A stretch of 64,000 bases of DNA from Micromonospora halophytica. GTDB taxonomy: Bacteria; Actinomycetota; Actinomycetes; Mycobacteriales; Micromonosporaceae. The DNA lies in the NCBI RefSeq assembly GCF_900090245.1, contig NZ_FMDN01000004.1, forward strand, positions 1-64,000, read 5' to 3'. The notes under the pieces are model-generated. The model was not told the origin of the DNA. It did not search any database and was given only the letters and a program-made list of their open reading frames with translations. Positions 39,495 to 48,295 of this stretch are shown here, piece after piece (position 1 is the first letter of the stretch; each line of letters opens with the position of its first letter). A program made the translations under genes and the position numbers.

Positions 39495-41839
39495 TAGGCG
39501 TCCCTCTCAGTCACGGTCGGGGATTCGGGGGTCGTCGCCGGCTCGCGTGGCGACGGGGACGGCTCGGGGCGGTCGACCCGCTGTCCGGCACGGCCGTCCG
39601 CGGGCGCGTCGGGCCGGCCCGGCGGCAACGGATGGAGGGTGGCGCCTTCGCGTCGGCCCCGGGCGGTGCCCGCCTGGAGCGCGGACATCTGCCGGCGTAC
39701 CTCCTCCGGGGAGCGTGGGGCGGCCGGGTCCGCGACCTGCGGCCGGGACCGGGTGCCCGGCCCTCGGCGGCGGACCCGGCGGGGCAGGCCGTCGCCGTCG
39801 GGCGCGGCCTCCACCGAGGAGGTGCGCGCCGGCGCGAACGGCAGCACGGTCTGCTCGGGCCGTTCCCGGGTGATCCGGCCGGACCGGCCCCGGGGCAGGG
39901 CGTCCAGCCGGGTGACCGAGGCGGCCGGATGCCGCGCCGGGATCGGCGGGGCCGGCGGTTCGTCGGTGACCAGATCCGCCGGTACGAGCACCACGGCGGT
40001 CATCCCGCCCGGCGGCTGGGGGCGCAGGGTGACCTTGACGCCGTGCCGGACGGCGAGACGGGCCACCACGAAGAGGCCGAGCCGGGCGCTGTCGGCCGGG
40101 TCGAACTCCGGCGGATCGGCGAGTCGGCGGTTGGCCTCCTCCACGGCGCGCGGGGACATCCCCAGGCCGTGGTCGGTGACCTCGACGACGTACCCCTTGG
40201 GCACCTGCTGGCCGGAGACCTCGACCCGGGTCTCCGGCGGGGAGAAGACGGTGGCGTTCTCGATCAGCTCGGCGAGCAGGTGGATGACGTCGGCGACGGC
40301 CCGGCCCACCACCCCGGCGGGCTGCACGTCGCCGATGTCCACCCGGTCGTACGCCTCGACCTCGGAGACCGCGCCGCGGACCACGTCCAGCGCGGCGACC
40401 GGCTGCCGCCAGCCCCGTCCGGGGGCCGACCCGGCGAGGATGACCAGGTCCTCGGCGTGCCGGCGGAGGCGGGTGGCCAGGTGGTCGACCCGGAACAGGT
40501 CGGCCAGTTCGTCCGGGTCCTCGGTGCGCCGCTCCATCCGGTCGAGCAGGGCGAGCTGGCGGTGTACCAGGCCCTGGCTGCGGCGGGCGAGGTTCAGGAA
40601 GACCTCGTTGAGGCCGCGGCGCAGGGTGACCTCGTCGACGGCGGCGCGGACGGCGGTGCGCCGGACCTCGTTGAAGGCGTGCCCGACCTCGCCGATCTCG
40701 TCGGCGCCGTACTCCAGCGGCGGCGCCTCCCGTGCCACGTCGACCTGTTCGCCCCGGCGCAGCCGGGCCACCACGTCGGGAAGCCGCTGTTCGGCCATCT
40801 CCAGGGCGGCGGTCCGCACGCCGGTCAGCTGGCGGGCCAGGGTCCGCCCGACCCGGACCGCGACCAGGACCGACACGACGATCGCCGCGAGCCCGAGCAC
40901 GCCGGCGGCACCGAGCCGGACCAGGATGCCGACCGCCACCGGCATCGAGCGTTCGGCCAGCGCGTCGGCCTGGGTCAGTTCGAAGTCGAGCAGCTGCCGC
41001 TGGACGGTCTCGTGACTGGTCTCCCAGGTGCGGGCGTCCACCGGTGGGCGACCGGACGGGTCGGCGCGCAGCAGCGCCTCCTGCATGGCGCGCAACCGGA
41101 TGAAGTCCTCCCCCGCCACCAGTCGCTGGTAGGCGGCCCGGTCCTCGGCCAGCAGCTCGACCACGGCCGAGTCGGTGAGGAGACGCTCGTTGCCGATCGT
41201 GCCCACCAGGCGGATGTGCTCACCGTCGACGAACCGCCCGGTGACGAGCGCGCCGGCCAGCAGCGCGTCGGTCTGGCCGAGCAGCTCGCGGGCCCGGCCC
41301 AGCGTGTTGAGCGCCAGCCCCTGCCGGTTGAGCTCCGCGTCGGGTCCGGCGGCCATCGCGGAGAACGTCTGGAAGATGGAGGAGATGACACCGGTGTAGA
41401 GCCCGCTCGCCCCGGCCCGGTCGACCTGGCGGCGGTCGATGAAGACACGTCCGGCCGGCAGGGTGTCCAGGGCGGCGGCCAGCTTGTCCAGGCGATTGTC
41501 GAGCAGGTCGTCGGCGGCGTCGCGCAGCCGCTCCCCGCCGATCCGCCGGCGCAGCTCGGCCACCGCGGAGTCGGTGCGCTGCCGCTGCGCGGCCAGGACC
41601 GGCCGCACGTCCCCGCCGGCCAGCGCCACCACCGACAGCCGGCGCTCGCGTTGCAGCTCGGCGACGACCACGCCGCCGGGCCGGCCGAGGTCGTCGATGT
41701 AGGTACGCGCGACGAGCAGGTCGAGCGCGGGGCCGAGGGTGAGCGTGGTGGTGAAGATCCAGAGCGCCATCAGGGCAGCGACCGGGGTCACGACCAGGGC
41801 GGTCAGCTTGGCGCGGATCGACCAGTCGCGGGTGTCCAT
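39494..41839 (-). CDS. cvnA: Conservon sensor histidine kinase CvnA
   Basis: 781 residues from ATG 41839, with GAGGA upstream. Membrane helices near 15-38 and 325-348 enclose an extracellular nitrate-sensor-like helical domain (~40-320). A HAMP-like segment follows, then an HATPase domain: VIHLLAELIENATVFSPPETRVEVSGQQ (N box) and VVEVTDHGLGMSPRAVEEANRRL (G1), with LGLFVVARLAVRHGVKV. A clear phospho-acceptor His box is not evident, as usual for CvnA/nitrate-sensing-type kinases of this group. The ~150-residue C-terminus is Pro/Arg-rich and probably disordered. Start of the cvnA-B-C-D operon. Confidence 0.9.
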   Translation of the reverse strand: MDTRDWSIRAKLTALVVTPVAALMALWIFTTTLTLGPALDLLVARTYIDDLGRPGGVVVAELQRERRLSVVALAGGDVRPVLAAQRQRTDSAVAELRRRIGGERLRDAADDLLDNRLDKLAAALDTLPAGRVFIDRRQVDRAGASGLYTGVISSIFQTFSAMAAGPDAELNRQGLALNTLGRARELLGQTDALLAGALVTGRFVDGEHIRLVGTIGNERLLTDSAVVELLAEDRAAYQRLVAGEDFIRLRAMQEALLRADPSGRPPVDARTWETSHETVQRQLLDFELTQADALAERSMPVAVGILVRLGAAGVLGLAAIVVSVLVAVRVGRTLARQLTGVRTAALEMAEQRLPDVVARLRRGEQVDVAREAPPLEYGADEIGEVGHAFNEVRRTAVRAAVDEVTLRRGLNEVFLNLARRSQGLVHRQLALLDRMERRTEDPDELADLFRVDHLATRLRRHAEDLVILAGSAPGRGWRQPVAALDVVRGAVSEVEAYDRVDIGDVQPAGVVGRAVADVIHLLAELIENATVFSPPETRVEVSGQQVPKGYVVEVTDHGLGMSPRAVEEANRRLADPPEFDPADSARLGLFVVARLAVRHGVKVTLRPQPPGGMTAVVLVPADLVTDEPPAPPIPARHPAASVTRLDALPRGRSGRITRERPEQTVLPFAPARTSSVEAAPDGDGLPRRVRRRGPGTRSRPQVADPAAPRSPEEVRRQMSALQAGTARGRREGATLHPLPPGRPDAPADGRAGQRVDRPEPSPSPREPATTPESPTVTERDA

Positions 41840-41973
41840 GAGTCCTCGCCCGAAGGGGTGGCAGCGGTGGTGCCGGCACCGGCACGGGCGCCTTGGGCAG
41901 GATACGTAATGGCGGCCCCGAGCACTACCGTGCGTCCCCCACCGGACTCCGTTGTGGACTTCCAGGTACGACG

Positions 41974-42002
41974 ACGCCCCGCCGGCAGCACCGGCGGGGC
42001 GT
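41974..42002. terminator. Hairpin terminator after the catalase gene
   Basis: A 12-bp perfect stem (ACGCCCCGCCGG with its complement) and a 5-nt loop, 16 bp beyond the leftward catalase stop and 135 bp before the cvnA start. Confidence 0.75.
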
Positions 42003-42018
42003 GACGGGAAACGCCGGA

Positions 42019-43506
42019 TCAGGCGTTGACGGAGATACCGAGGCCCTCGGCGACCCGGCGGCCGTAGTCCTCGTCGCACTGGCTGAAGTGCCAGACCATC
42101 TTCTCCTGGATGTGCTTGTCGCACCGGGCCAGGTTGGTCACCAGGTTGAGGATCAGGTCGTCCCGCTCCCAGTCGGCCATCTCGCGGTAGCGCCGCCCGG
42201 CCTGGGAGTAGTTGTTCTGTCGCTCGATCGGGGCCTTCATGATCTGCCCCGAGACGAACGGACGGTACTCCCGGTAGGACTCGTCGGCCTCCCGCAGTCC
42301 GGCCACCGAGGACGGCTCGAAGTTGATGTGCAGGTTCGCGCCCCGGTTGTCCACCGCGTACGACATGGCGCCGCCGGTCTGGTTGGTGCTGACCACCACG
42401 TCCGGACGCGGCGCGTTGACCGGCAACTGGAGGTAGTTCGGGCCGACCCGGTAGCGCTGGGTGTCCGAATAGGAGAAAGTTCGACCGACCAGCATCTTGT
42501 CGTCGGAGAAGTCGATGCCGTCGACCAGCACGCCGGTGCCGAAGGCGATCTGCTCGTTCTCGTTGTGGTGGTCGGTGATGTTGCGGTTGAGCGTCATCAT
42601 GCCGACCGGCAGGTAGGGGAAGTCCTCCTCGGGCCAGATCTTGGTGTCGTCGAGCGGGTCGAAGTCCAACTCCGGGTGCTCGTCGTCGCTCATGATCTGC
42701 ACGTTGAGTTCCCACCGCGGGAACTCGCCGCGCTCGATGGCCTCGTAGAGGTCCTTGGAGGCGTGGCCGAGGTCCCTGGCCTGGATCTCCGCGGCCTGCG
42801 CCTCGGTCAGGTTGTGCTCGCCCTGCTGCGACAGCCAGTGGAACTTGACCAGCACGCCCTCGCCGTCGGCGTTCACGAGGCGGTAGGTGTTGACCCCGGA
42901 GCCGCGCATCGTCCGGTAGTTCTTCGGGATGCCGTACGGGCTGAACAGCCAGGTCAGCATGTGCATCGACTCGGGCGTGTTCGACATGAAGTCGAAGATC
43001 CGGTTCGGTTCCTGGCGGAAGGTCACCGGGTCCGGCTTCAGCGAGTGGATCACGTCGGGGAACTTGATCGCGTCCCGGATGAAGAAGACCTGGAGGTTGT
43101 TGCCCACCATGTCCCAGTTGCCGTCGTCGGTACGGAACTTCACGGCGAAGCCGCGCGGGTCCCGGGCCGCCTCGGAGGAGTCCCGGCCGCCGATGACGGT
43201 GGAGAACCGGATGGTCACCGGGGTCTTCCGGCCCCTGGTCCGGAAGAGCTTGGCCCGGGTGTACTTCGACGCCGGCTCGTCACCGATCGTCCCGTACGCC
43301 TCGAACTCGCCGTGCGCGACGAACCCGCGGGCGTGCACCACCCGCTCCGGGATCCGCTCCCGGTCGAAGTGGCTGATCTTCTCCAGGAAGTGGTAGTTCT
43401 CCAGCGTCGCCGGGCCACGCGAACCGACCGTCCGCTGCTGCTGGTTGTTGTGCACGGGGTGGCCCTGACGGGTCGTGAGGATCGGCTTGTCGGCCTGCTC
43501 GCTCAT
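42019..43506 (-). CDS. Monofunctional heme catalase (clade 3, small subunit)
   Basis: Decomposes hydrogen peroxide in the cytoplasm. 495 residues from ATG 43506, preceded by TCAGGAGGA. Key features: [16 protein letters not shown] with the distal His, the catalytic Asn in [22 protein letters not shown], and the proximal heme Tyr in [24 protein letters not shown]. Also present are [27 protein letters not shown] and a C-terminal [24 protein letters not shown]. Length fits the small-subunit catalases (~480-500). No FurA or OxyR gene is adjacent, so its control is not evident from the window. Confidence 0.95.
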   Translation of the reverse strand: MSEQADKPILTTRQGHPVHNNQQQRTVGSRGPATLENYHFLEKISHFDRERIPERVVHARGFVAHGEFEAYGTIGDEPASKYTRAKLFRTRGRKTPVTIRFSTVIGGRDSSEAARDPRGFAVKFRTDDGNWDMVGNNLQVFFIRDAIKFPDVIHSLKPDPVTFRQEPNRIFDFMSNTPESMHMLTWLFSPYGIPKNYRTMRGSGVNTYRLVNADGEGVLVKFHWLSQQGEHNLTEAQAAEIQARDLGHASKDLYEAIERGEFPRWELNVQIMSDDEHPELDFDPLDDTKIWPEEDFPYLPVGMMTLNRNITDHHNENEQIAFGTGVLVDGIDFSDDKMLVGRTFSYSDTQRYRVGPNYLQLPVNAPRPDVVVSTNQTGGAMSYAVDNRGANLHINFEPSSVAGLREADESYREYRPFVSGQIMKAPIERQNNYSQAGRRYREMADWERDDLILNLVTNLARCDKHIQEKMVWHFSQCDEDYGRRVAEGLGISVNA

Positions 43507-43745
43507 CGATCTCCTCCTGATCGGGTCCAACAGTCGGGGAAGCGCCGGCGTGCGATGTGGGGACTCGACCGGCATCACCCCACCCAAGCCCGCTTTCTGG
43601 AATGAGTCAAGTTTTAGCGGTGGCCCTTCCTGTGGGCCTCGCCATGCCGGCGTCCGGTTTCGGGCACGGATCCGCCAGGAAAGTCCGCGGGATCGGGATT
43701 GGCGATCACCGGACGGAGGGAATACCGGGTGGCGAAGGAGGAGCC

Positions 43746-44339
43746 ATGTCGCCCACGCAGATAGTCGTTGTGGTTCTCGTCGTGCTGGTGGTCGCGGCGC
43801 TGGTCGCCGTGGCCGTGGTGGCCGGCCGTCGCCGCGCGCTCAAGCGCCGCTTCGGCCCCGAGTACGACCGGGCCGTCGCGGAACAGGACAGCCGCACCGC
43901 CGCCGAACGGGAGCTGCGCGACCGGGAACGCCGGCACGCGGAGCTCGAACTCACCCCGCTGGCCCCGGACGCCCGCGCCCGGTACGCCGCCGCGTGGGAG
44001 GAGCTCCAGGTCCGCTTCGTCGACTCCCCCGCCGAGACGGTCGGTGACGCTGACGAACTGGTCAGCCGGCTCATCGCCGACCGGGGTTACCCCGGCGGGG
44101 ACTTCTCGGACCAGATCGCCCACCTCTCCGTCGAGCACGCCCGCACCCTCGCCCACTACCGGGACGCGCACGAGATCCGGCTGCGCAACGAGCGGGGCGA
44201 GGCCAGCACCGAGGAACTCCGTCAGGCCGTCGTGCACTACCGCGCCCTCTTCGCCGACCTGCTCGGCGAGGAGCCGGTCGGGCACCGGCCGCCGCAGCAG
44301 CGCCACCCGGACAGCCCGCACGACGCCACCACCCGCTGA
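43746..44339 (+). CDS. Membrane-anchored hypothetical protein with RFVD/Y-R domain
   Basis: 197 residues from ATG 43746, 5 bp after GAAGGAGG. One N-terminal membrane helix ([24 protein letters not shown]) is followed by a cytoplasmic helical region. The segment [39 protein letters not shown] and the later [22 protein letters not shown] correspond piece for piece to the C-terminus of the next protein (WREVQLRFVDDPRAAVGEAQSLVEEAI, then TEQLRVAVRQYRDFLDRVLGR). The two therefore share a domain of unknown function. The next gene starts 11 bp downstream, suggesting an operon. I recall similar gene pairs in other actinobacteria, without a function. Confidence 0.75.
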   Translation: MSPTQIVVVVLVVLVVAALVAVAVVAGRRRALKRRFGPEYDRAVAEQDSRTAAERELRDRERRHAELELTPLAPDARARYAAAWEELQVRFVDSPAETVGDADELVSRLIADRGYPGGDFSDQIAHLSVEHARTLAHYRDAHEIRLRNERGEASTEELRQAVVHYRALFADLLGEEPVGHRPPQQRHPDSPHDATTR

Positions 44340-44350
44340 GGAGAGCCGCC

Positions 44351-45310
44351 ATGCGCAGGGAAGAGCAGCAGGTCAGCCAGGACCACCCGGAGGCGGTGCG
44401 CTCCGCGCCGGTACCCGTGCCCCCGCCGGGCATCGCACCCGCGAACGGGACACCCCGGCCCGGCCGGGACGACCGGGCCGACATCCCCGAGGACCGCATC
44501 GAGGACCGGGGCACCTTCGACGACCCGAGGATGGCGGGCGGGCGGCCGGCCGACGACCTCGACGACACCCGCCCGTACGACGTGCGCGAGCTCGACGGCG
44601 CGGACACCGCCGGCCGGCCCGACTTCCACGAGCCGGCCCCGCTGCCGACCGCCTTCGGGGCGGCCACCGTGGGCGACGCGGTCGCCGCGTCCGCGCTGGC
44701 CAGCGGGCGTCCCGAGGACGAGCGGGACGCCCGGCGGGAGGACACCGCGATGCCCGGCGACGGCGCGCCGGGGCGGACCGAGCCGTTCGACGACGAACGG
44801 GCCGACCCGACGGCGGCTGACCGGATCCACGACCCGCACCGGTGGGACGCGGCGCACGAGGGCGCCTCGGGGCGACGTGACGGCGACGCGCCGGCCGCCG
44901 GTGCCGCCGGGTACGGCAGTGCCGGGCCGACCATGGTCGACCCGGACACCGAGGCGCCGGAGGGCGGGCCGACGTCGGCCGGTGCCGGTGCGGCCGGGGC
45001 AGCCGGCGCGACGAGCCCGGCCGGGGCCAACGTCCCGACCCACGCGGCGACGCTGTTCGAGGCGGAGGCGGCACAGGGCTTCCGGGACCGCTGGCGCGAG
45101 GTCCAGCTCCGCTTCGTCGACGACCCGCGCGCGGCCGTCGGCGAGGCCCAGTCGCTGGTCGAGGAGGCCATCCAGGCGCTCTCGGCCGCGCTCACGGCGC
45201 AGAAGCGGCAGCTCGGGAGCTGGCAGGACGCCGGCTCGGCCGACACCGAGCAGCTCCGGGTGGCGGTCCGGCAGTACCGGGACTTCCTGGACCGGGTCCT
45301 CGGCCGCTGA
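44351..45310 (+). CDS. Hypothetical protein with disordered N-terminus and shared C-terminal domain
   Basis: 319 residues from ATG 44351, with GAGGAGAG upstream. Residues 1-230 are Pro/Ala/Asp/Gly-rich and likely disordered (DDPRMAGGRPADDLDDTRPYDVRELDGADTAGRPD and similar). Residues ~240-319 are a compact helical domain, FRDRWREVQLRFVDDPRAAVGEAQSLVEEAIQALSAALTAQKRQLGSWQDAGSADTEQLRVAVRQYRDFLDRVLGR, homologous by eye to the soluble part of the preceding membrane protein. No signal peptide. A hairpin follows its stop. Function unknown. Confidence 0.72.
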   Translation: MRREEQQVSQDHPEAVRSAPVPVPPPGIAPANGTPRPGRDDRADIPEDRIEDRGTFDDPRMAGGRPADDLDDTRPYDVRELDGADTAGRPDFHEPAPLPTAFGAATVGDAVAASALASGRPEDERDARREDTAMPGDGAPGRTEPFDDERADPTAADRIHDPHRWDAAHEGASGRRDGDAPAAGAAGYGSAGPTMVDPDTEAPEGGPTSAGAGAAGAAGATSPAGANVPTHAATLFEAEAAQGFRDRWREVQLRFVDDPRAAVGEAQSLVEEAIQALSAALTAQKRQLGSWQDAGSADTEQLRVAVRQYRDFLDRVLGR

Positions 45311-45317
45311 TCCACCA

Positions 45318-45352
45318 CGTACGCCCCGGTCCCGGATCGACCGGGGCGTACG
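45318..45352. terminator. Hairpin terminator
   Basis: A 13-bp perfect stem (CGTACGCCCCGGT, 45318-45330, with 45340-45352) and a 9-nt loop, 7 bp after the preceding stop. Confidence 0.7.
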
Positions 45353-45427
45353 CAGGTCTGGCCTCGACGGCATGGGCCCGTCCCAGCGGGGTACGCGAGA
45401 TCGGAGCGTCTGGGACAGGAGGGCACC

Positions 45428-45811
45428 ATGACGGATCGTGACCCCAACCGCGGGCGGCCGCTGGAGGAAAGCCCGGAGGTGGCCGCCGCGGTGGACGACG
45501 AGACCACCGTGCCGCAGCTCGCCACCGGTGGCGGTGCAGACCGGGACAACCCGTTCGTCGCCGAGCCGGGACGCGGGGCGACGGGCGACACCGAGGAACT
45601 GCTGGGCGACCCGTACGCCGCGGGCACCGGCGCGACCGGCACCGGCACCGGCGCGGCCGGGGACAACATCCGTACCGGGGCGGAGCAGCCCTGGGAGCCG
45701 GAGGACCTCGTGATGGCCCGGGGGCAGGACGTCACCCCGGAGAACCTCGAGCGGGCCCGCCGCGACCTGGCCGAGCTGGGGCAGGCGGCGATCGAGAAGA
45801 CCGTGCCCTGA
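45428..45811 (+). CDS. Hypothetical acidic protein, 127 aa
   Basis: ATG start preceded by ACAGGAGGG. A low-complexity Gly/Ala/Thr-rich and acidic N-terminal two thirds (ESPEVAAAVDDETTVPQLATGGG, GTGATGTGTGAAGDN) leads to a short helical end: EPEDLVMARGQDVTPENLERARRDLAELGQAAIEKTVP. No domain recognised. It sits between two hairpins, so it is probably monocistronic. It is compositionally similar to the N-terminal part of the 319-residue protein upstream. Confidence 0.65.
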   Translation: MTDRDPNRGRPLEESPEVAAAVDDETTVPQLATGGGADRDNPFVAEPGRGATGDTEELLGDPYAAGTGATGTGTGAAGDNIRTGAEQPWEPEDLVMARGQDVTPENLERARRDLAELGQAAIEKTVP

Positions 45812-45842
45812 CGGGTCGCCGTCCACCCGCCCGGCACGGCGG

Positions 45843-45884
45843 GGGCCCCTGGCCCGACCGGGTGACCGGTCGGACCAGGGGCCC
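45843..45884. terminator. Bidirectional hairpin terminator
   Basis: A 19-bp stem with one mismatch (GGGCCCCTGG outer part, 45843-45861 with 45866-45884) and a 4-nt loop. It lies between the hypothetical gene and the convergent cellulase gene. Confidence 0.75.
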
Positions 45885-45943
45885 TGGGGAACCTGCCGCG
45901 ACAGTGCCTCACTCCTGCCGCGGCGGGTTGGCCGTCCGCCTGT

Positions 45944-47743
45944 TCAGGAGAGCGGCGGGTAGGCGTTCTGCATCAGCTGGGCGAACTGCGCCGGGAACCA
46001 GGCGCCCGAGATCGGGGCGTCCGGCAGGGCGCCGCTCATGCTGTTGCCGTTGCGGGCGTTACCGGTGTAGGTCGGGTCGCACATCCGGTCGAAGCCCTTG
46101 CCCTCGTTGTTCGGGATCTCCTTGCTGGAGCCGTCCGACTCACCCGGGGGCTTCACCCAGACGTACGCGTCGATGCCGGGCTCCGGCGCGGCCGTCGGCC
46201 GCTCGCCCAGACCCGCCCCGGCCTGGTTGCACCAGTTGCCGAGGTGGATCCGCCGGTCGACACGGCCACCGTCGACGTAGGCGTCGACGCTGGTCATCGG
46301 GCCGGGGCCGGCGGGCCGGGCGGTGCCGCCCCAACCGTTGCGGGAGGTGTCGATCAGCATGCCGATCTTCGGGTCGAAGCCCTTGGAGACCAGCTCGTTG
46401 CGGAACGCCTGGGCGAACGACAGCTCGTCCACGTAGAAGTTCCAGTCGACCCACTTGGACTGCCGCACCGAGGTGCCGTTGACCGAGTCGGTCACCTTGA
46501 AGTTCGGCTCCTTGAGGGCCGAGTAGTTCGCGGTGTTGACGATGAAGCCGTGCACGTTGTTCACCGTGCTGCCGGAGGCCACCGCGGCGTCCTTCAGGAT
46601 CTGGGCGGTCGGGCTGAAGTTGCTGTCCCAGCCGATCCAGCCGTGGTGCGCGGCGTCGATGTAGTTGTAGACGTTGCCGATCGCGCCCAGCTTGTTCAGG
46701 GCGTAGCCGACACCGTTGACGTACGCGCCGTTGGCCTTGACCGTGTCGCACATGGCCGTACCACCCGGCTGGCCGGAGGTGTTGGTCACCAGGTTCGGCA
46801 GCGAGTCGATCTCGATGATGTTGATGATCCGCAGGCTGGCGTACTTCGGGTCGCCCTGGATCGCGGCGATCGGGTCGATGTACTCGGCCTTGTAGCGGGG
46901 CAGCTCGTCCGGGCCCAGCTCACCGTTGGAGGCCAGCGCCGCGCAGTCGCGGCCGGGCAGGTTGTAGATGACGAACTGGATGTAGTTCGCCCCCTGCTCG
47001 AGCGCCTCGTCCAGGTGGTCACGCACGCCCATCGCGCCATTGGAGCTGCTGTCCGGGGTGCCGTTGATGGCGGCGATCCGGTCGATCCACACGGCGGTCG
47101 GGTTGTTGGACACCCGGTTGCCGCCCGCGACGGACTCGGCCTTGGCCTTCCACTCCGGGTTCACGTACCCCTGGGCGTTCAGGTAGGGGTTGTCCACCTT
47201 CTGCCCCGGCGGGGTCGTCGTCGGCGGCGGGGTGGTGGGCGGAGGCGTGGTGGGCGGCGGGGTCGACGGCGGCGTCGTCGTCGGCGGGGTGGTCGTCGGC
47301 GGGGTGGTGGGGGTGCCGCCGTTGCAGACCACGCCGTTCAGGGTGAACGAGGTCGGCTTCGGGTTGCTGCCGCTCCACGCGCCGTTGAACCCGATGCTGG
47401 TGCTGGCGCCGGAGGCGAGCGCGCCGTTGTACGACTCGTTCGTCGCGGTGACGTTCTGGCCGCTCTGCGACCACTTCGCCGACCAGCCCTGCTGCACCTT
47501 CTGGCTGCTGTTCGGGAAGGTGAAGCCGAGGTTCCAGGAGCTGACCGGGTCACCGAGGTTCCTGATGACGACGGTGGCGGTGAAGCCGCCGGGCCAGTCG
47601 CTGGTGGTGTAGTCGACGCTGCACTGGGTCGCGGCCTGCGCCGCGGTGACCGGAATGGTCACCAGCCCGCCGGCTACCAGGGCGCTCGCACCGGCGAGTG
47701 CGACCGCCCGGCGCCTGCCGGACAGGTTTCTCCACAGATTCAT
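45944..47743 (-). CDS. Secreted GH6 cellulase (cellobiohydrolase type) with CBM2
   Basis: 599 residues from ATG 47743. Order: Sec signal (residues 1-38, ending ITVTAAQAATQ), CBM2 cellulose-binding module (~39-140, QCSVDYTTSDWPGGFTATVVIRNLG, then GWSAKWSQSGQNVTATN), a Thr/Pro linker (~142-180), and the GH6 catalytic domain. The catalytic-site motifs are FVIYNLPGRDCAALASNGELG, IINIIEIDSLPNLVTN, YNYIDAAHHGWIGWDSN, HGFIVNTANYSAL and MLIDTSRNGWGGTARP. The long loops around the active site (for example GGTAMCDTVKANGAYVNGVGYALNKLG) are those of exo-acting Cel6B enzymes, releasing cellobiose from non-reducing ends. A CebR-like box lies about 250 bp upstream. Confidence 0.93.
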   Translation of the reverse strand: MNLWRNLSGRRRAVALAGASALVAGGLVTIPVTAAQAATQCSVDYTTSDWPGGFTATVVIRNLGDPVSSWNLGFTFPNSSQKVQQGWSAKWSQSGQNVTATNESYNGALASGASTSIGFNGAWSGSNPKPTSFTLNGVVCNGGTPTTPPTTTPPTTTPPSTPPPTTPPPTTPPPTTTPPGQKVDNPYLNAQGYVNPEWKAKAESVAGGNRVSNNPTAVWIDRIAAINGTPDSSSNGAMGVRDHLDEALEQGANYIQFVIYNLPGRDCAALASNGELGPDELPRYKAEYIDPIAAIQGDPKYASLRIINIIEIDSLPNLVTNTSGQPGGTAMCDTVKANGAYVNGVGYALNKLGAIGNVYNYIDAAHHGWIGWDSNFSPTAQILKDAAVASGSTVNNVHGFIVNTANYSALKEPNFKVTDSVNGTSVRQSKWVDWNFYVDELSFAQAFRNELVSKGFDPKIGMLIDTSRNGWGGTARPAGPGPMTSVDAYVDGGRVDRRIHLGNWCNQAGAGLGERPTAAPEPGIDAYVWVKPPGESDGSSKEIPNNEGKGFDRMCDPTYTGNARNGNSMSGALPDAPISGAWFPAQFAQLMQNAYPPLS

Positions 47744-48295
47744 GCCACTGAACTCCTTGGGCGAGACCGGATCCGTGTCACGGCCCGGCAAGTGGCCCGG
47801 CGGACGCCCTGTACAGGACGGCCCTCGGCGCCAACGGGATCTTCGGGGGGTGCGCCCGACCCGGACGGGCGTGGTGGTGGGGGGTGACCGGTCCGCCGGA
47901 CCGGTCGGTGGCCACGTCGTCCGGCTCTCACCGGTGCCCTCGACGCCTGCCTTCGCGGTGTAGCTCCCCGTACCGCGTGCAGCGATTCTTGCATGGGAGC
48001 GCTTCCATGGCAATGCCTCGATGCCGGGCGGAACCTTCCAGCAAGAGCCGGACGGCCGGACGAGCCCGGACATTCGACCTCACCAGCCGTTTCCACCCCC
48101 GATGACCCTCGGGGTTCGCGCAGCCACCACAACACCCTGAAACAAGACAGAAGCCGCCTAGCACCTGCAAAGCCCTGTTCTTCCACAAACTCTAAAACAC
48201 GAATCTTTCCCCGGATAAGTCGTGAAACGGTCTAACGTCGGTCATAGCTCGACTGACGTCGAGCTCAGGACAACAGGGATGGAGTGACGCAGGTC
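47744..48295. other. Regulatory interval between cellulase and surface-protein genes
   Basis: 552 bp without a credible gene; base composition falls in 48080-48240, typical of promoters. It holds the CebR-like box at 47992-48009 for the leftward cellulase gene. On the other side, a hairpin AGCTCGAC-TGAC-GTCGAGCT (48246-48265) lies about 30 bp upstream of the start of the rightward surface-protein gene, where it could be an operator or a 5' UTR stem. Confidence 0.6.
47992..48009. promoter_or_regulatory. CebR-like operator of the cellulase gene
   Basis: CATGGGAGCGCTTCCATG is an 18-bp palindrome with one mismatch. Its core TGGGAGCGCTTCCA differs in a single base from the TGGGAGCGCTCCCA box of the LacI-family cellobiose repressor CebR, established in streptomycetes. 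It precedes a cellulase gene, so cello-oligosaccharide induction is expected. No cebR gene is in the window. Confidence 0.8.

Noticed and set aside
39365..42004. An 879-codon plus-strand frame opposite cvnA
   Set aside because: Composition is that of an antisense shadow (Val/Gly/Arg/Gln-rich); cvnA on the other strand is a clear histidine kinase.
43582..43613. Catalase promoter with TTGACT as -35
   Set aside because: The hexamer is good, but at 17 bp spacing the -10 would be TTGGGT, too poor to call.
47200..47330. Short repeated blocks resembling a CRISPR or minisatellite
   Set aside because: They encode the Thr/Pro linker of the GH6 cellulase; repeats are in frame and there are no spacers.
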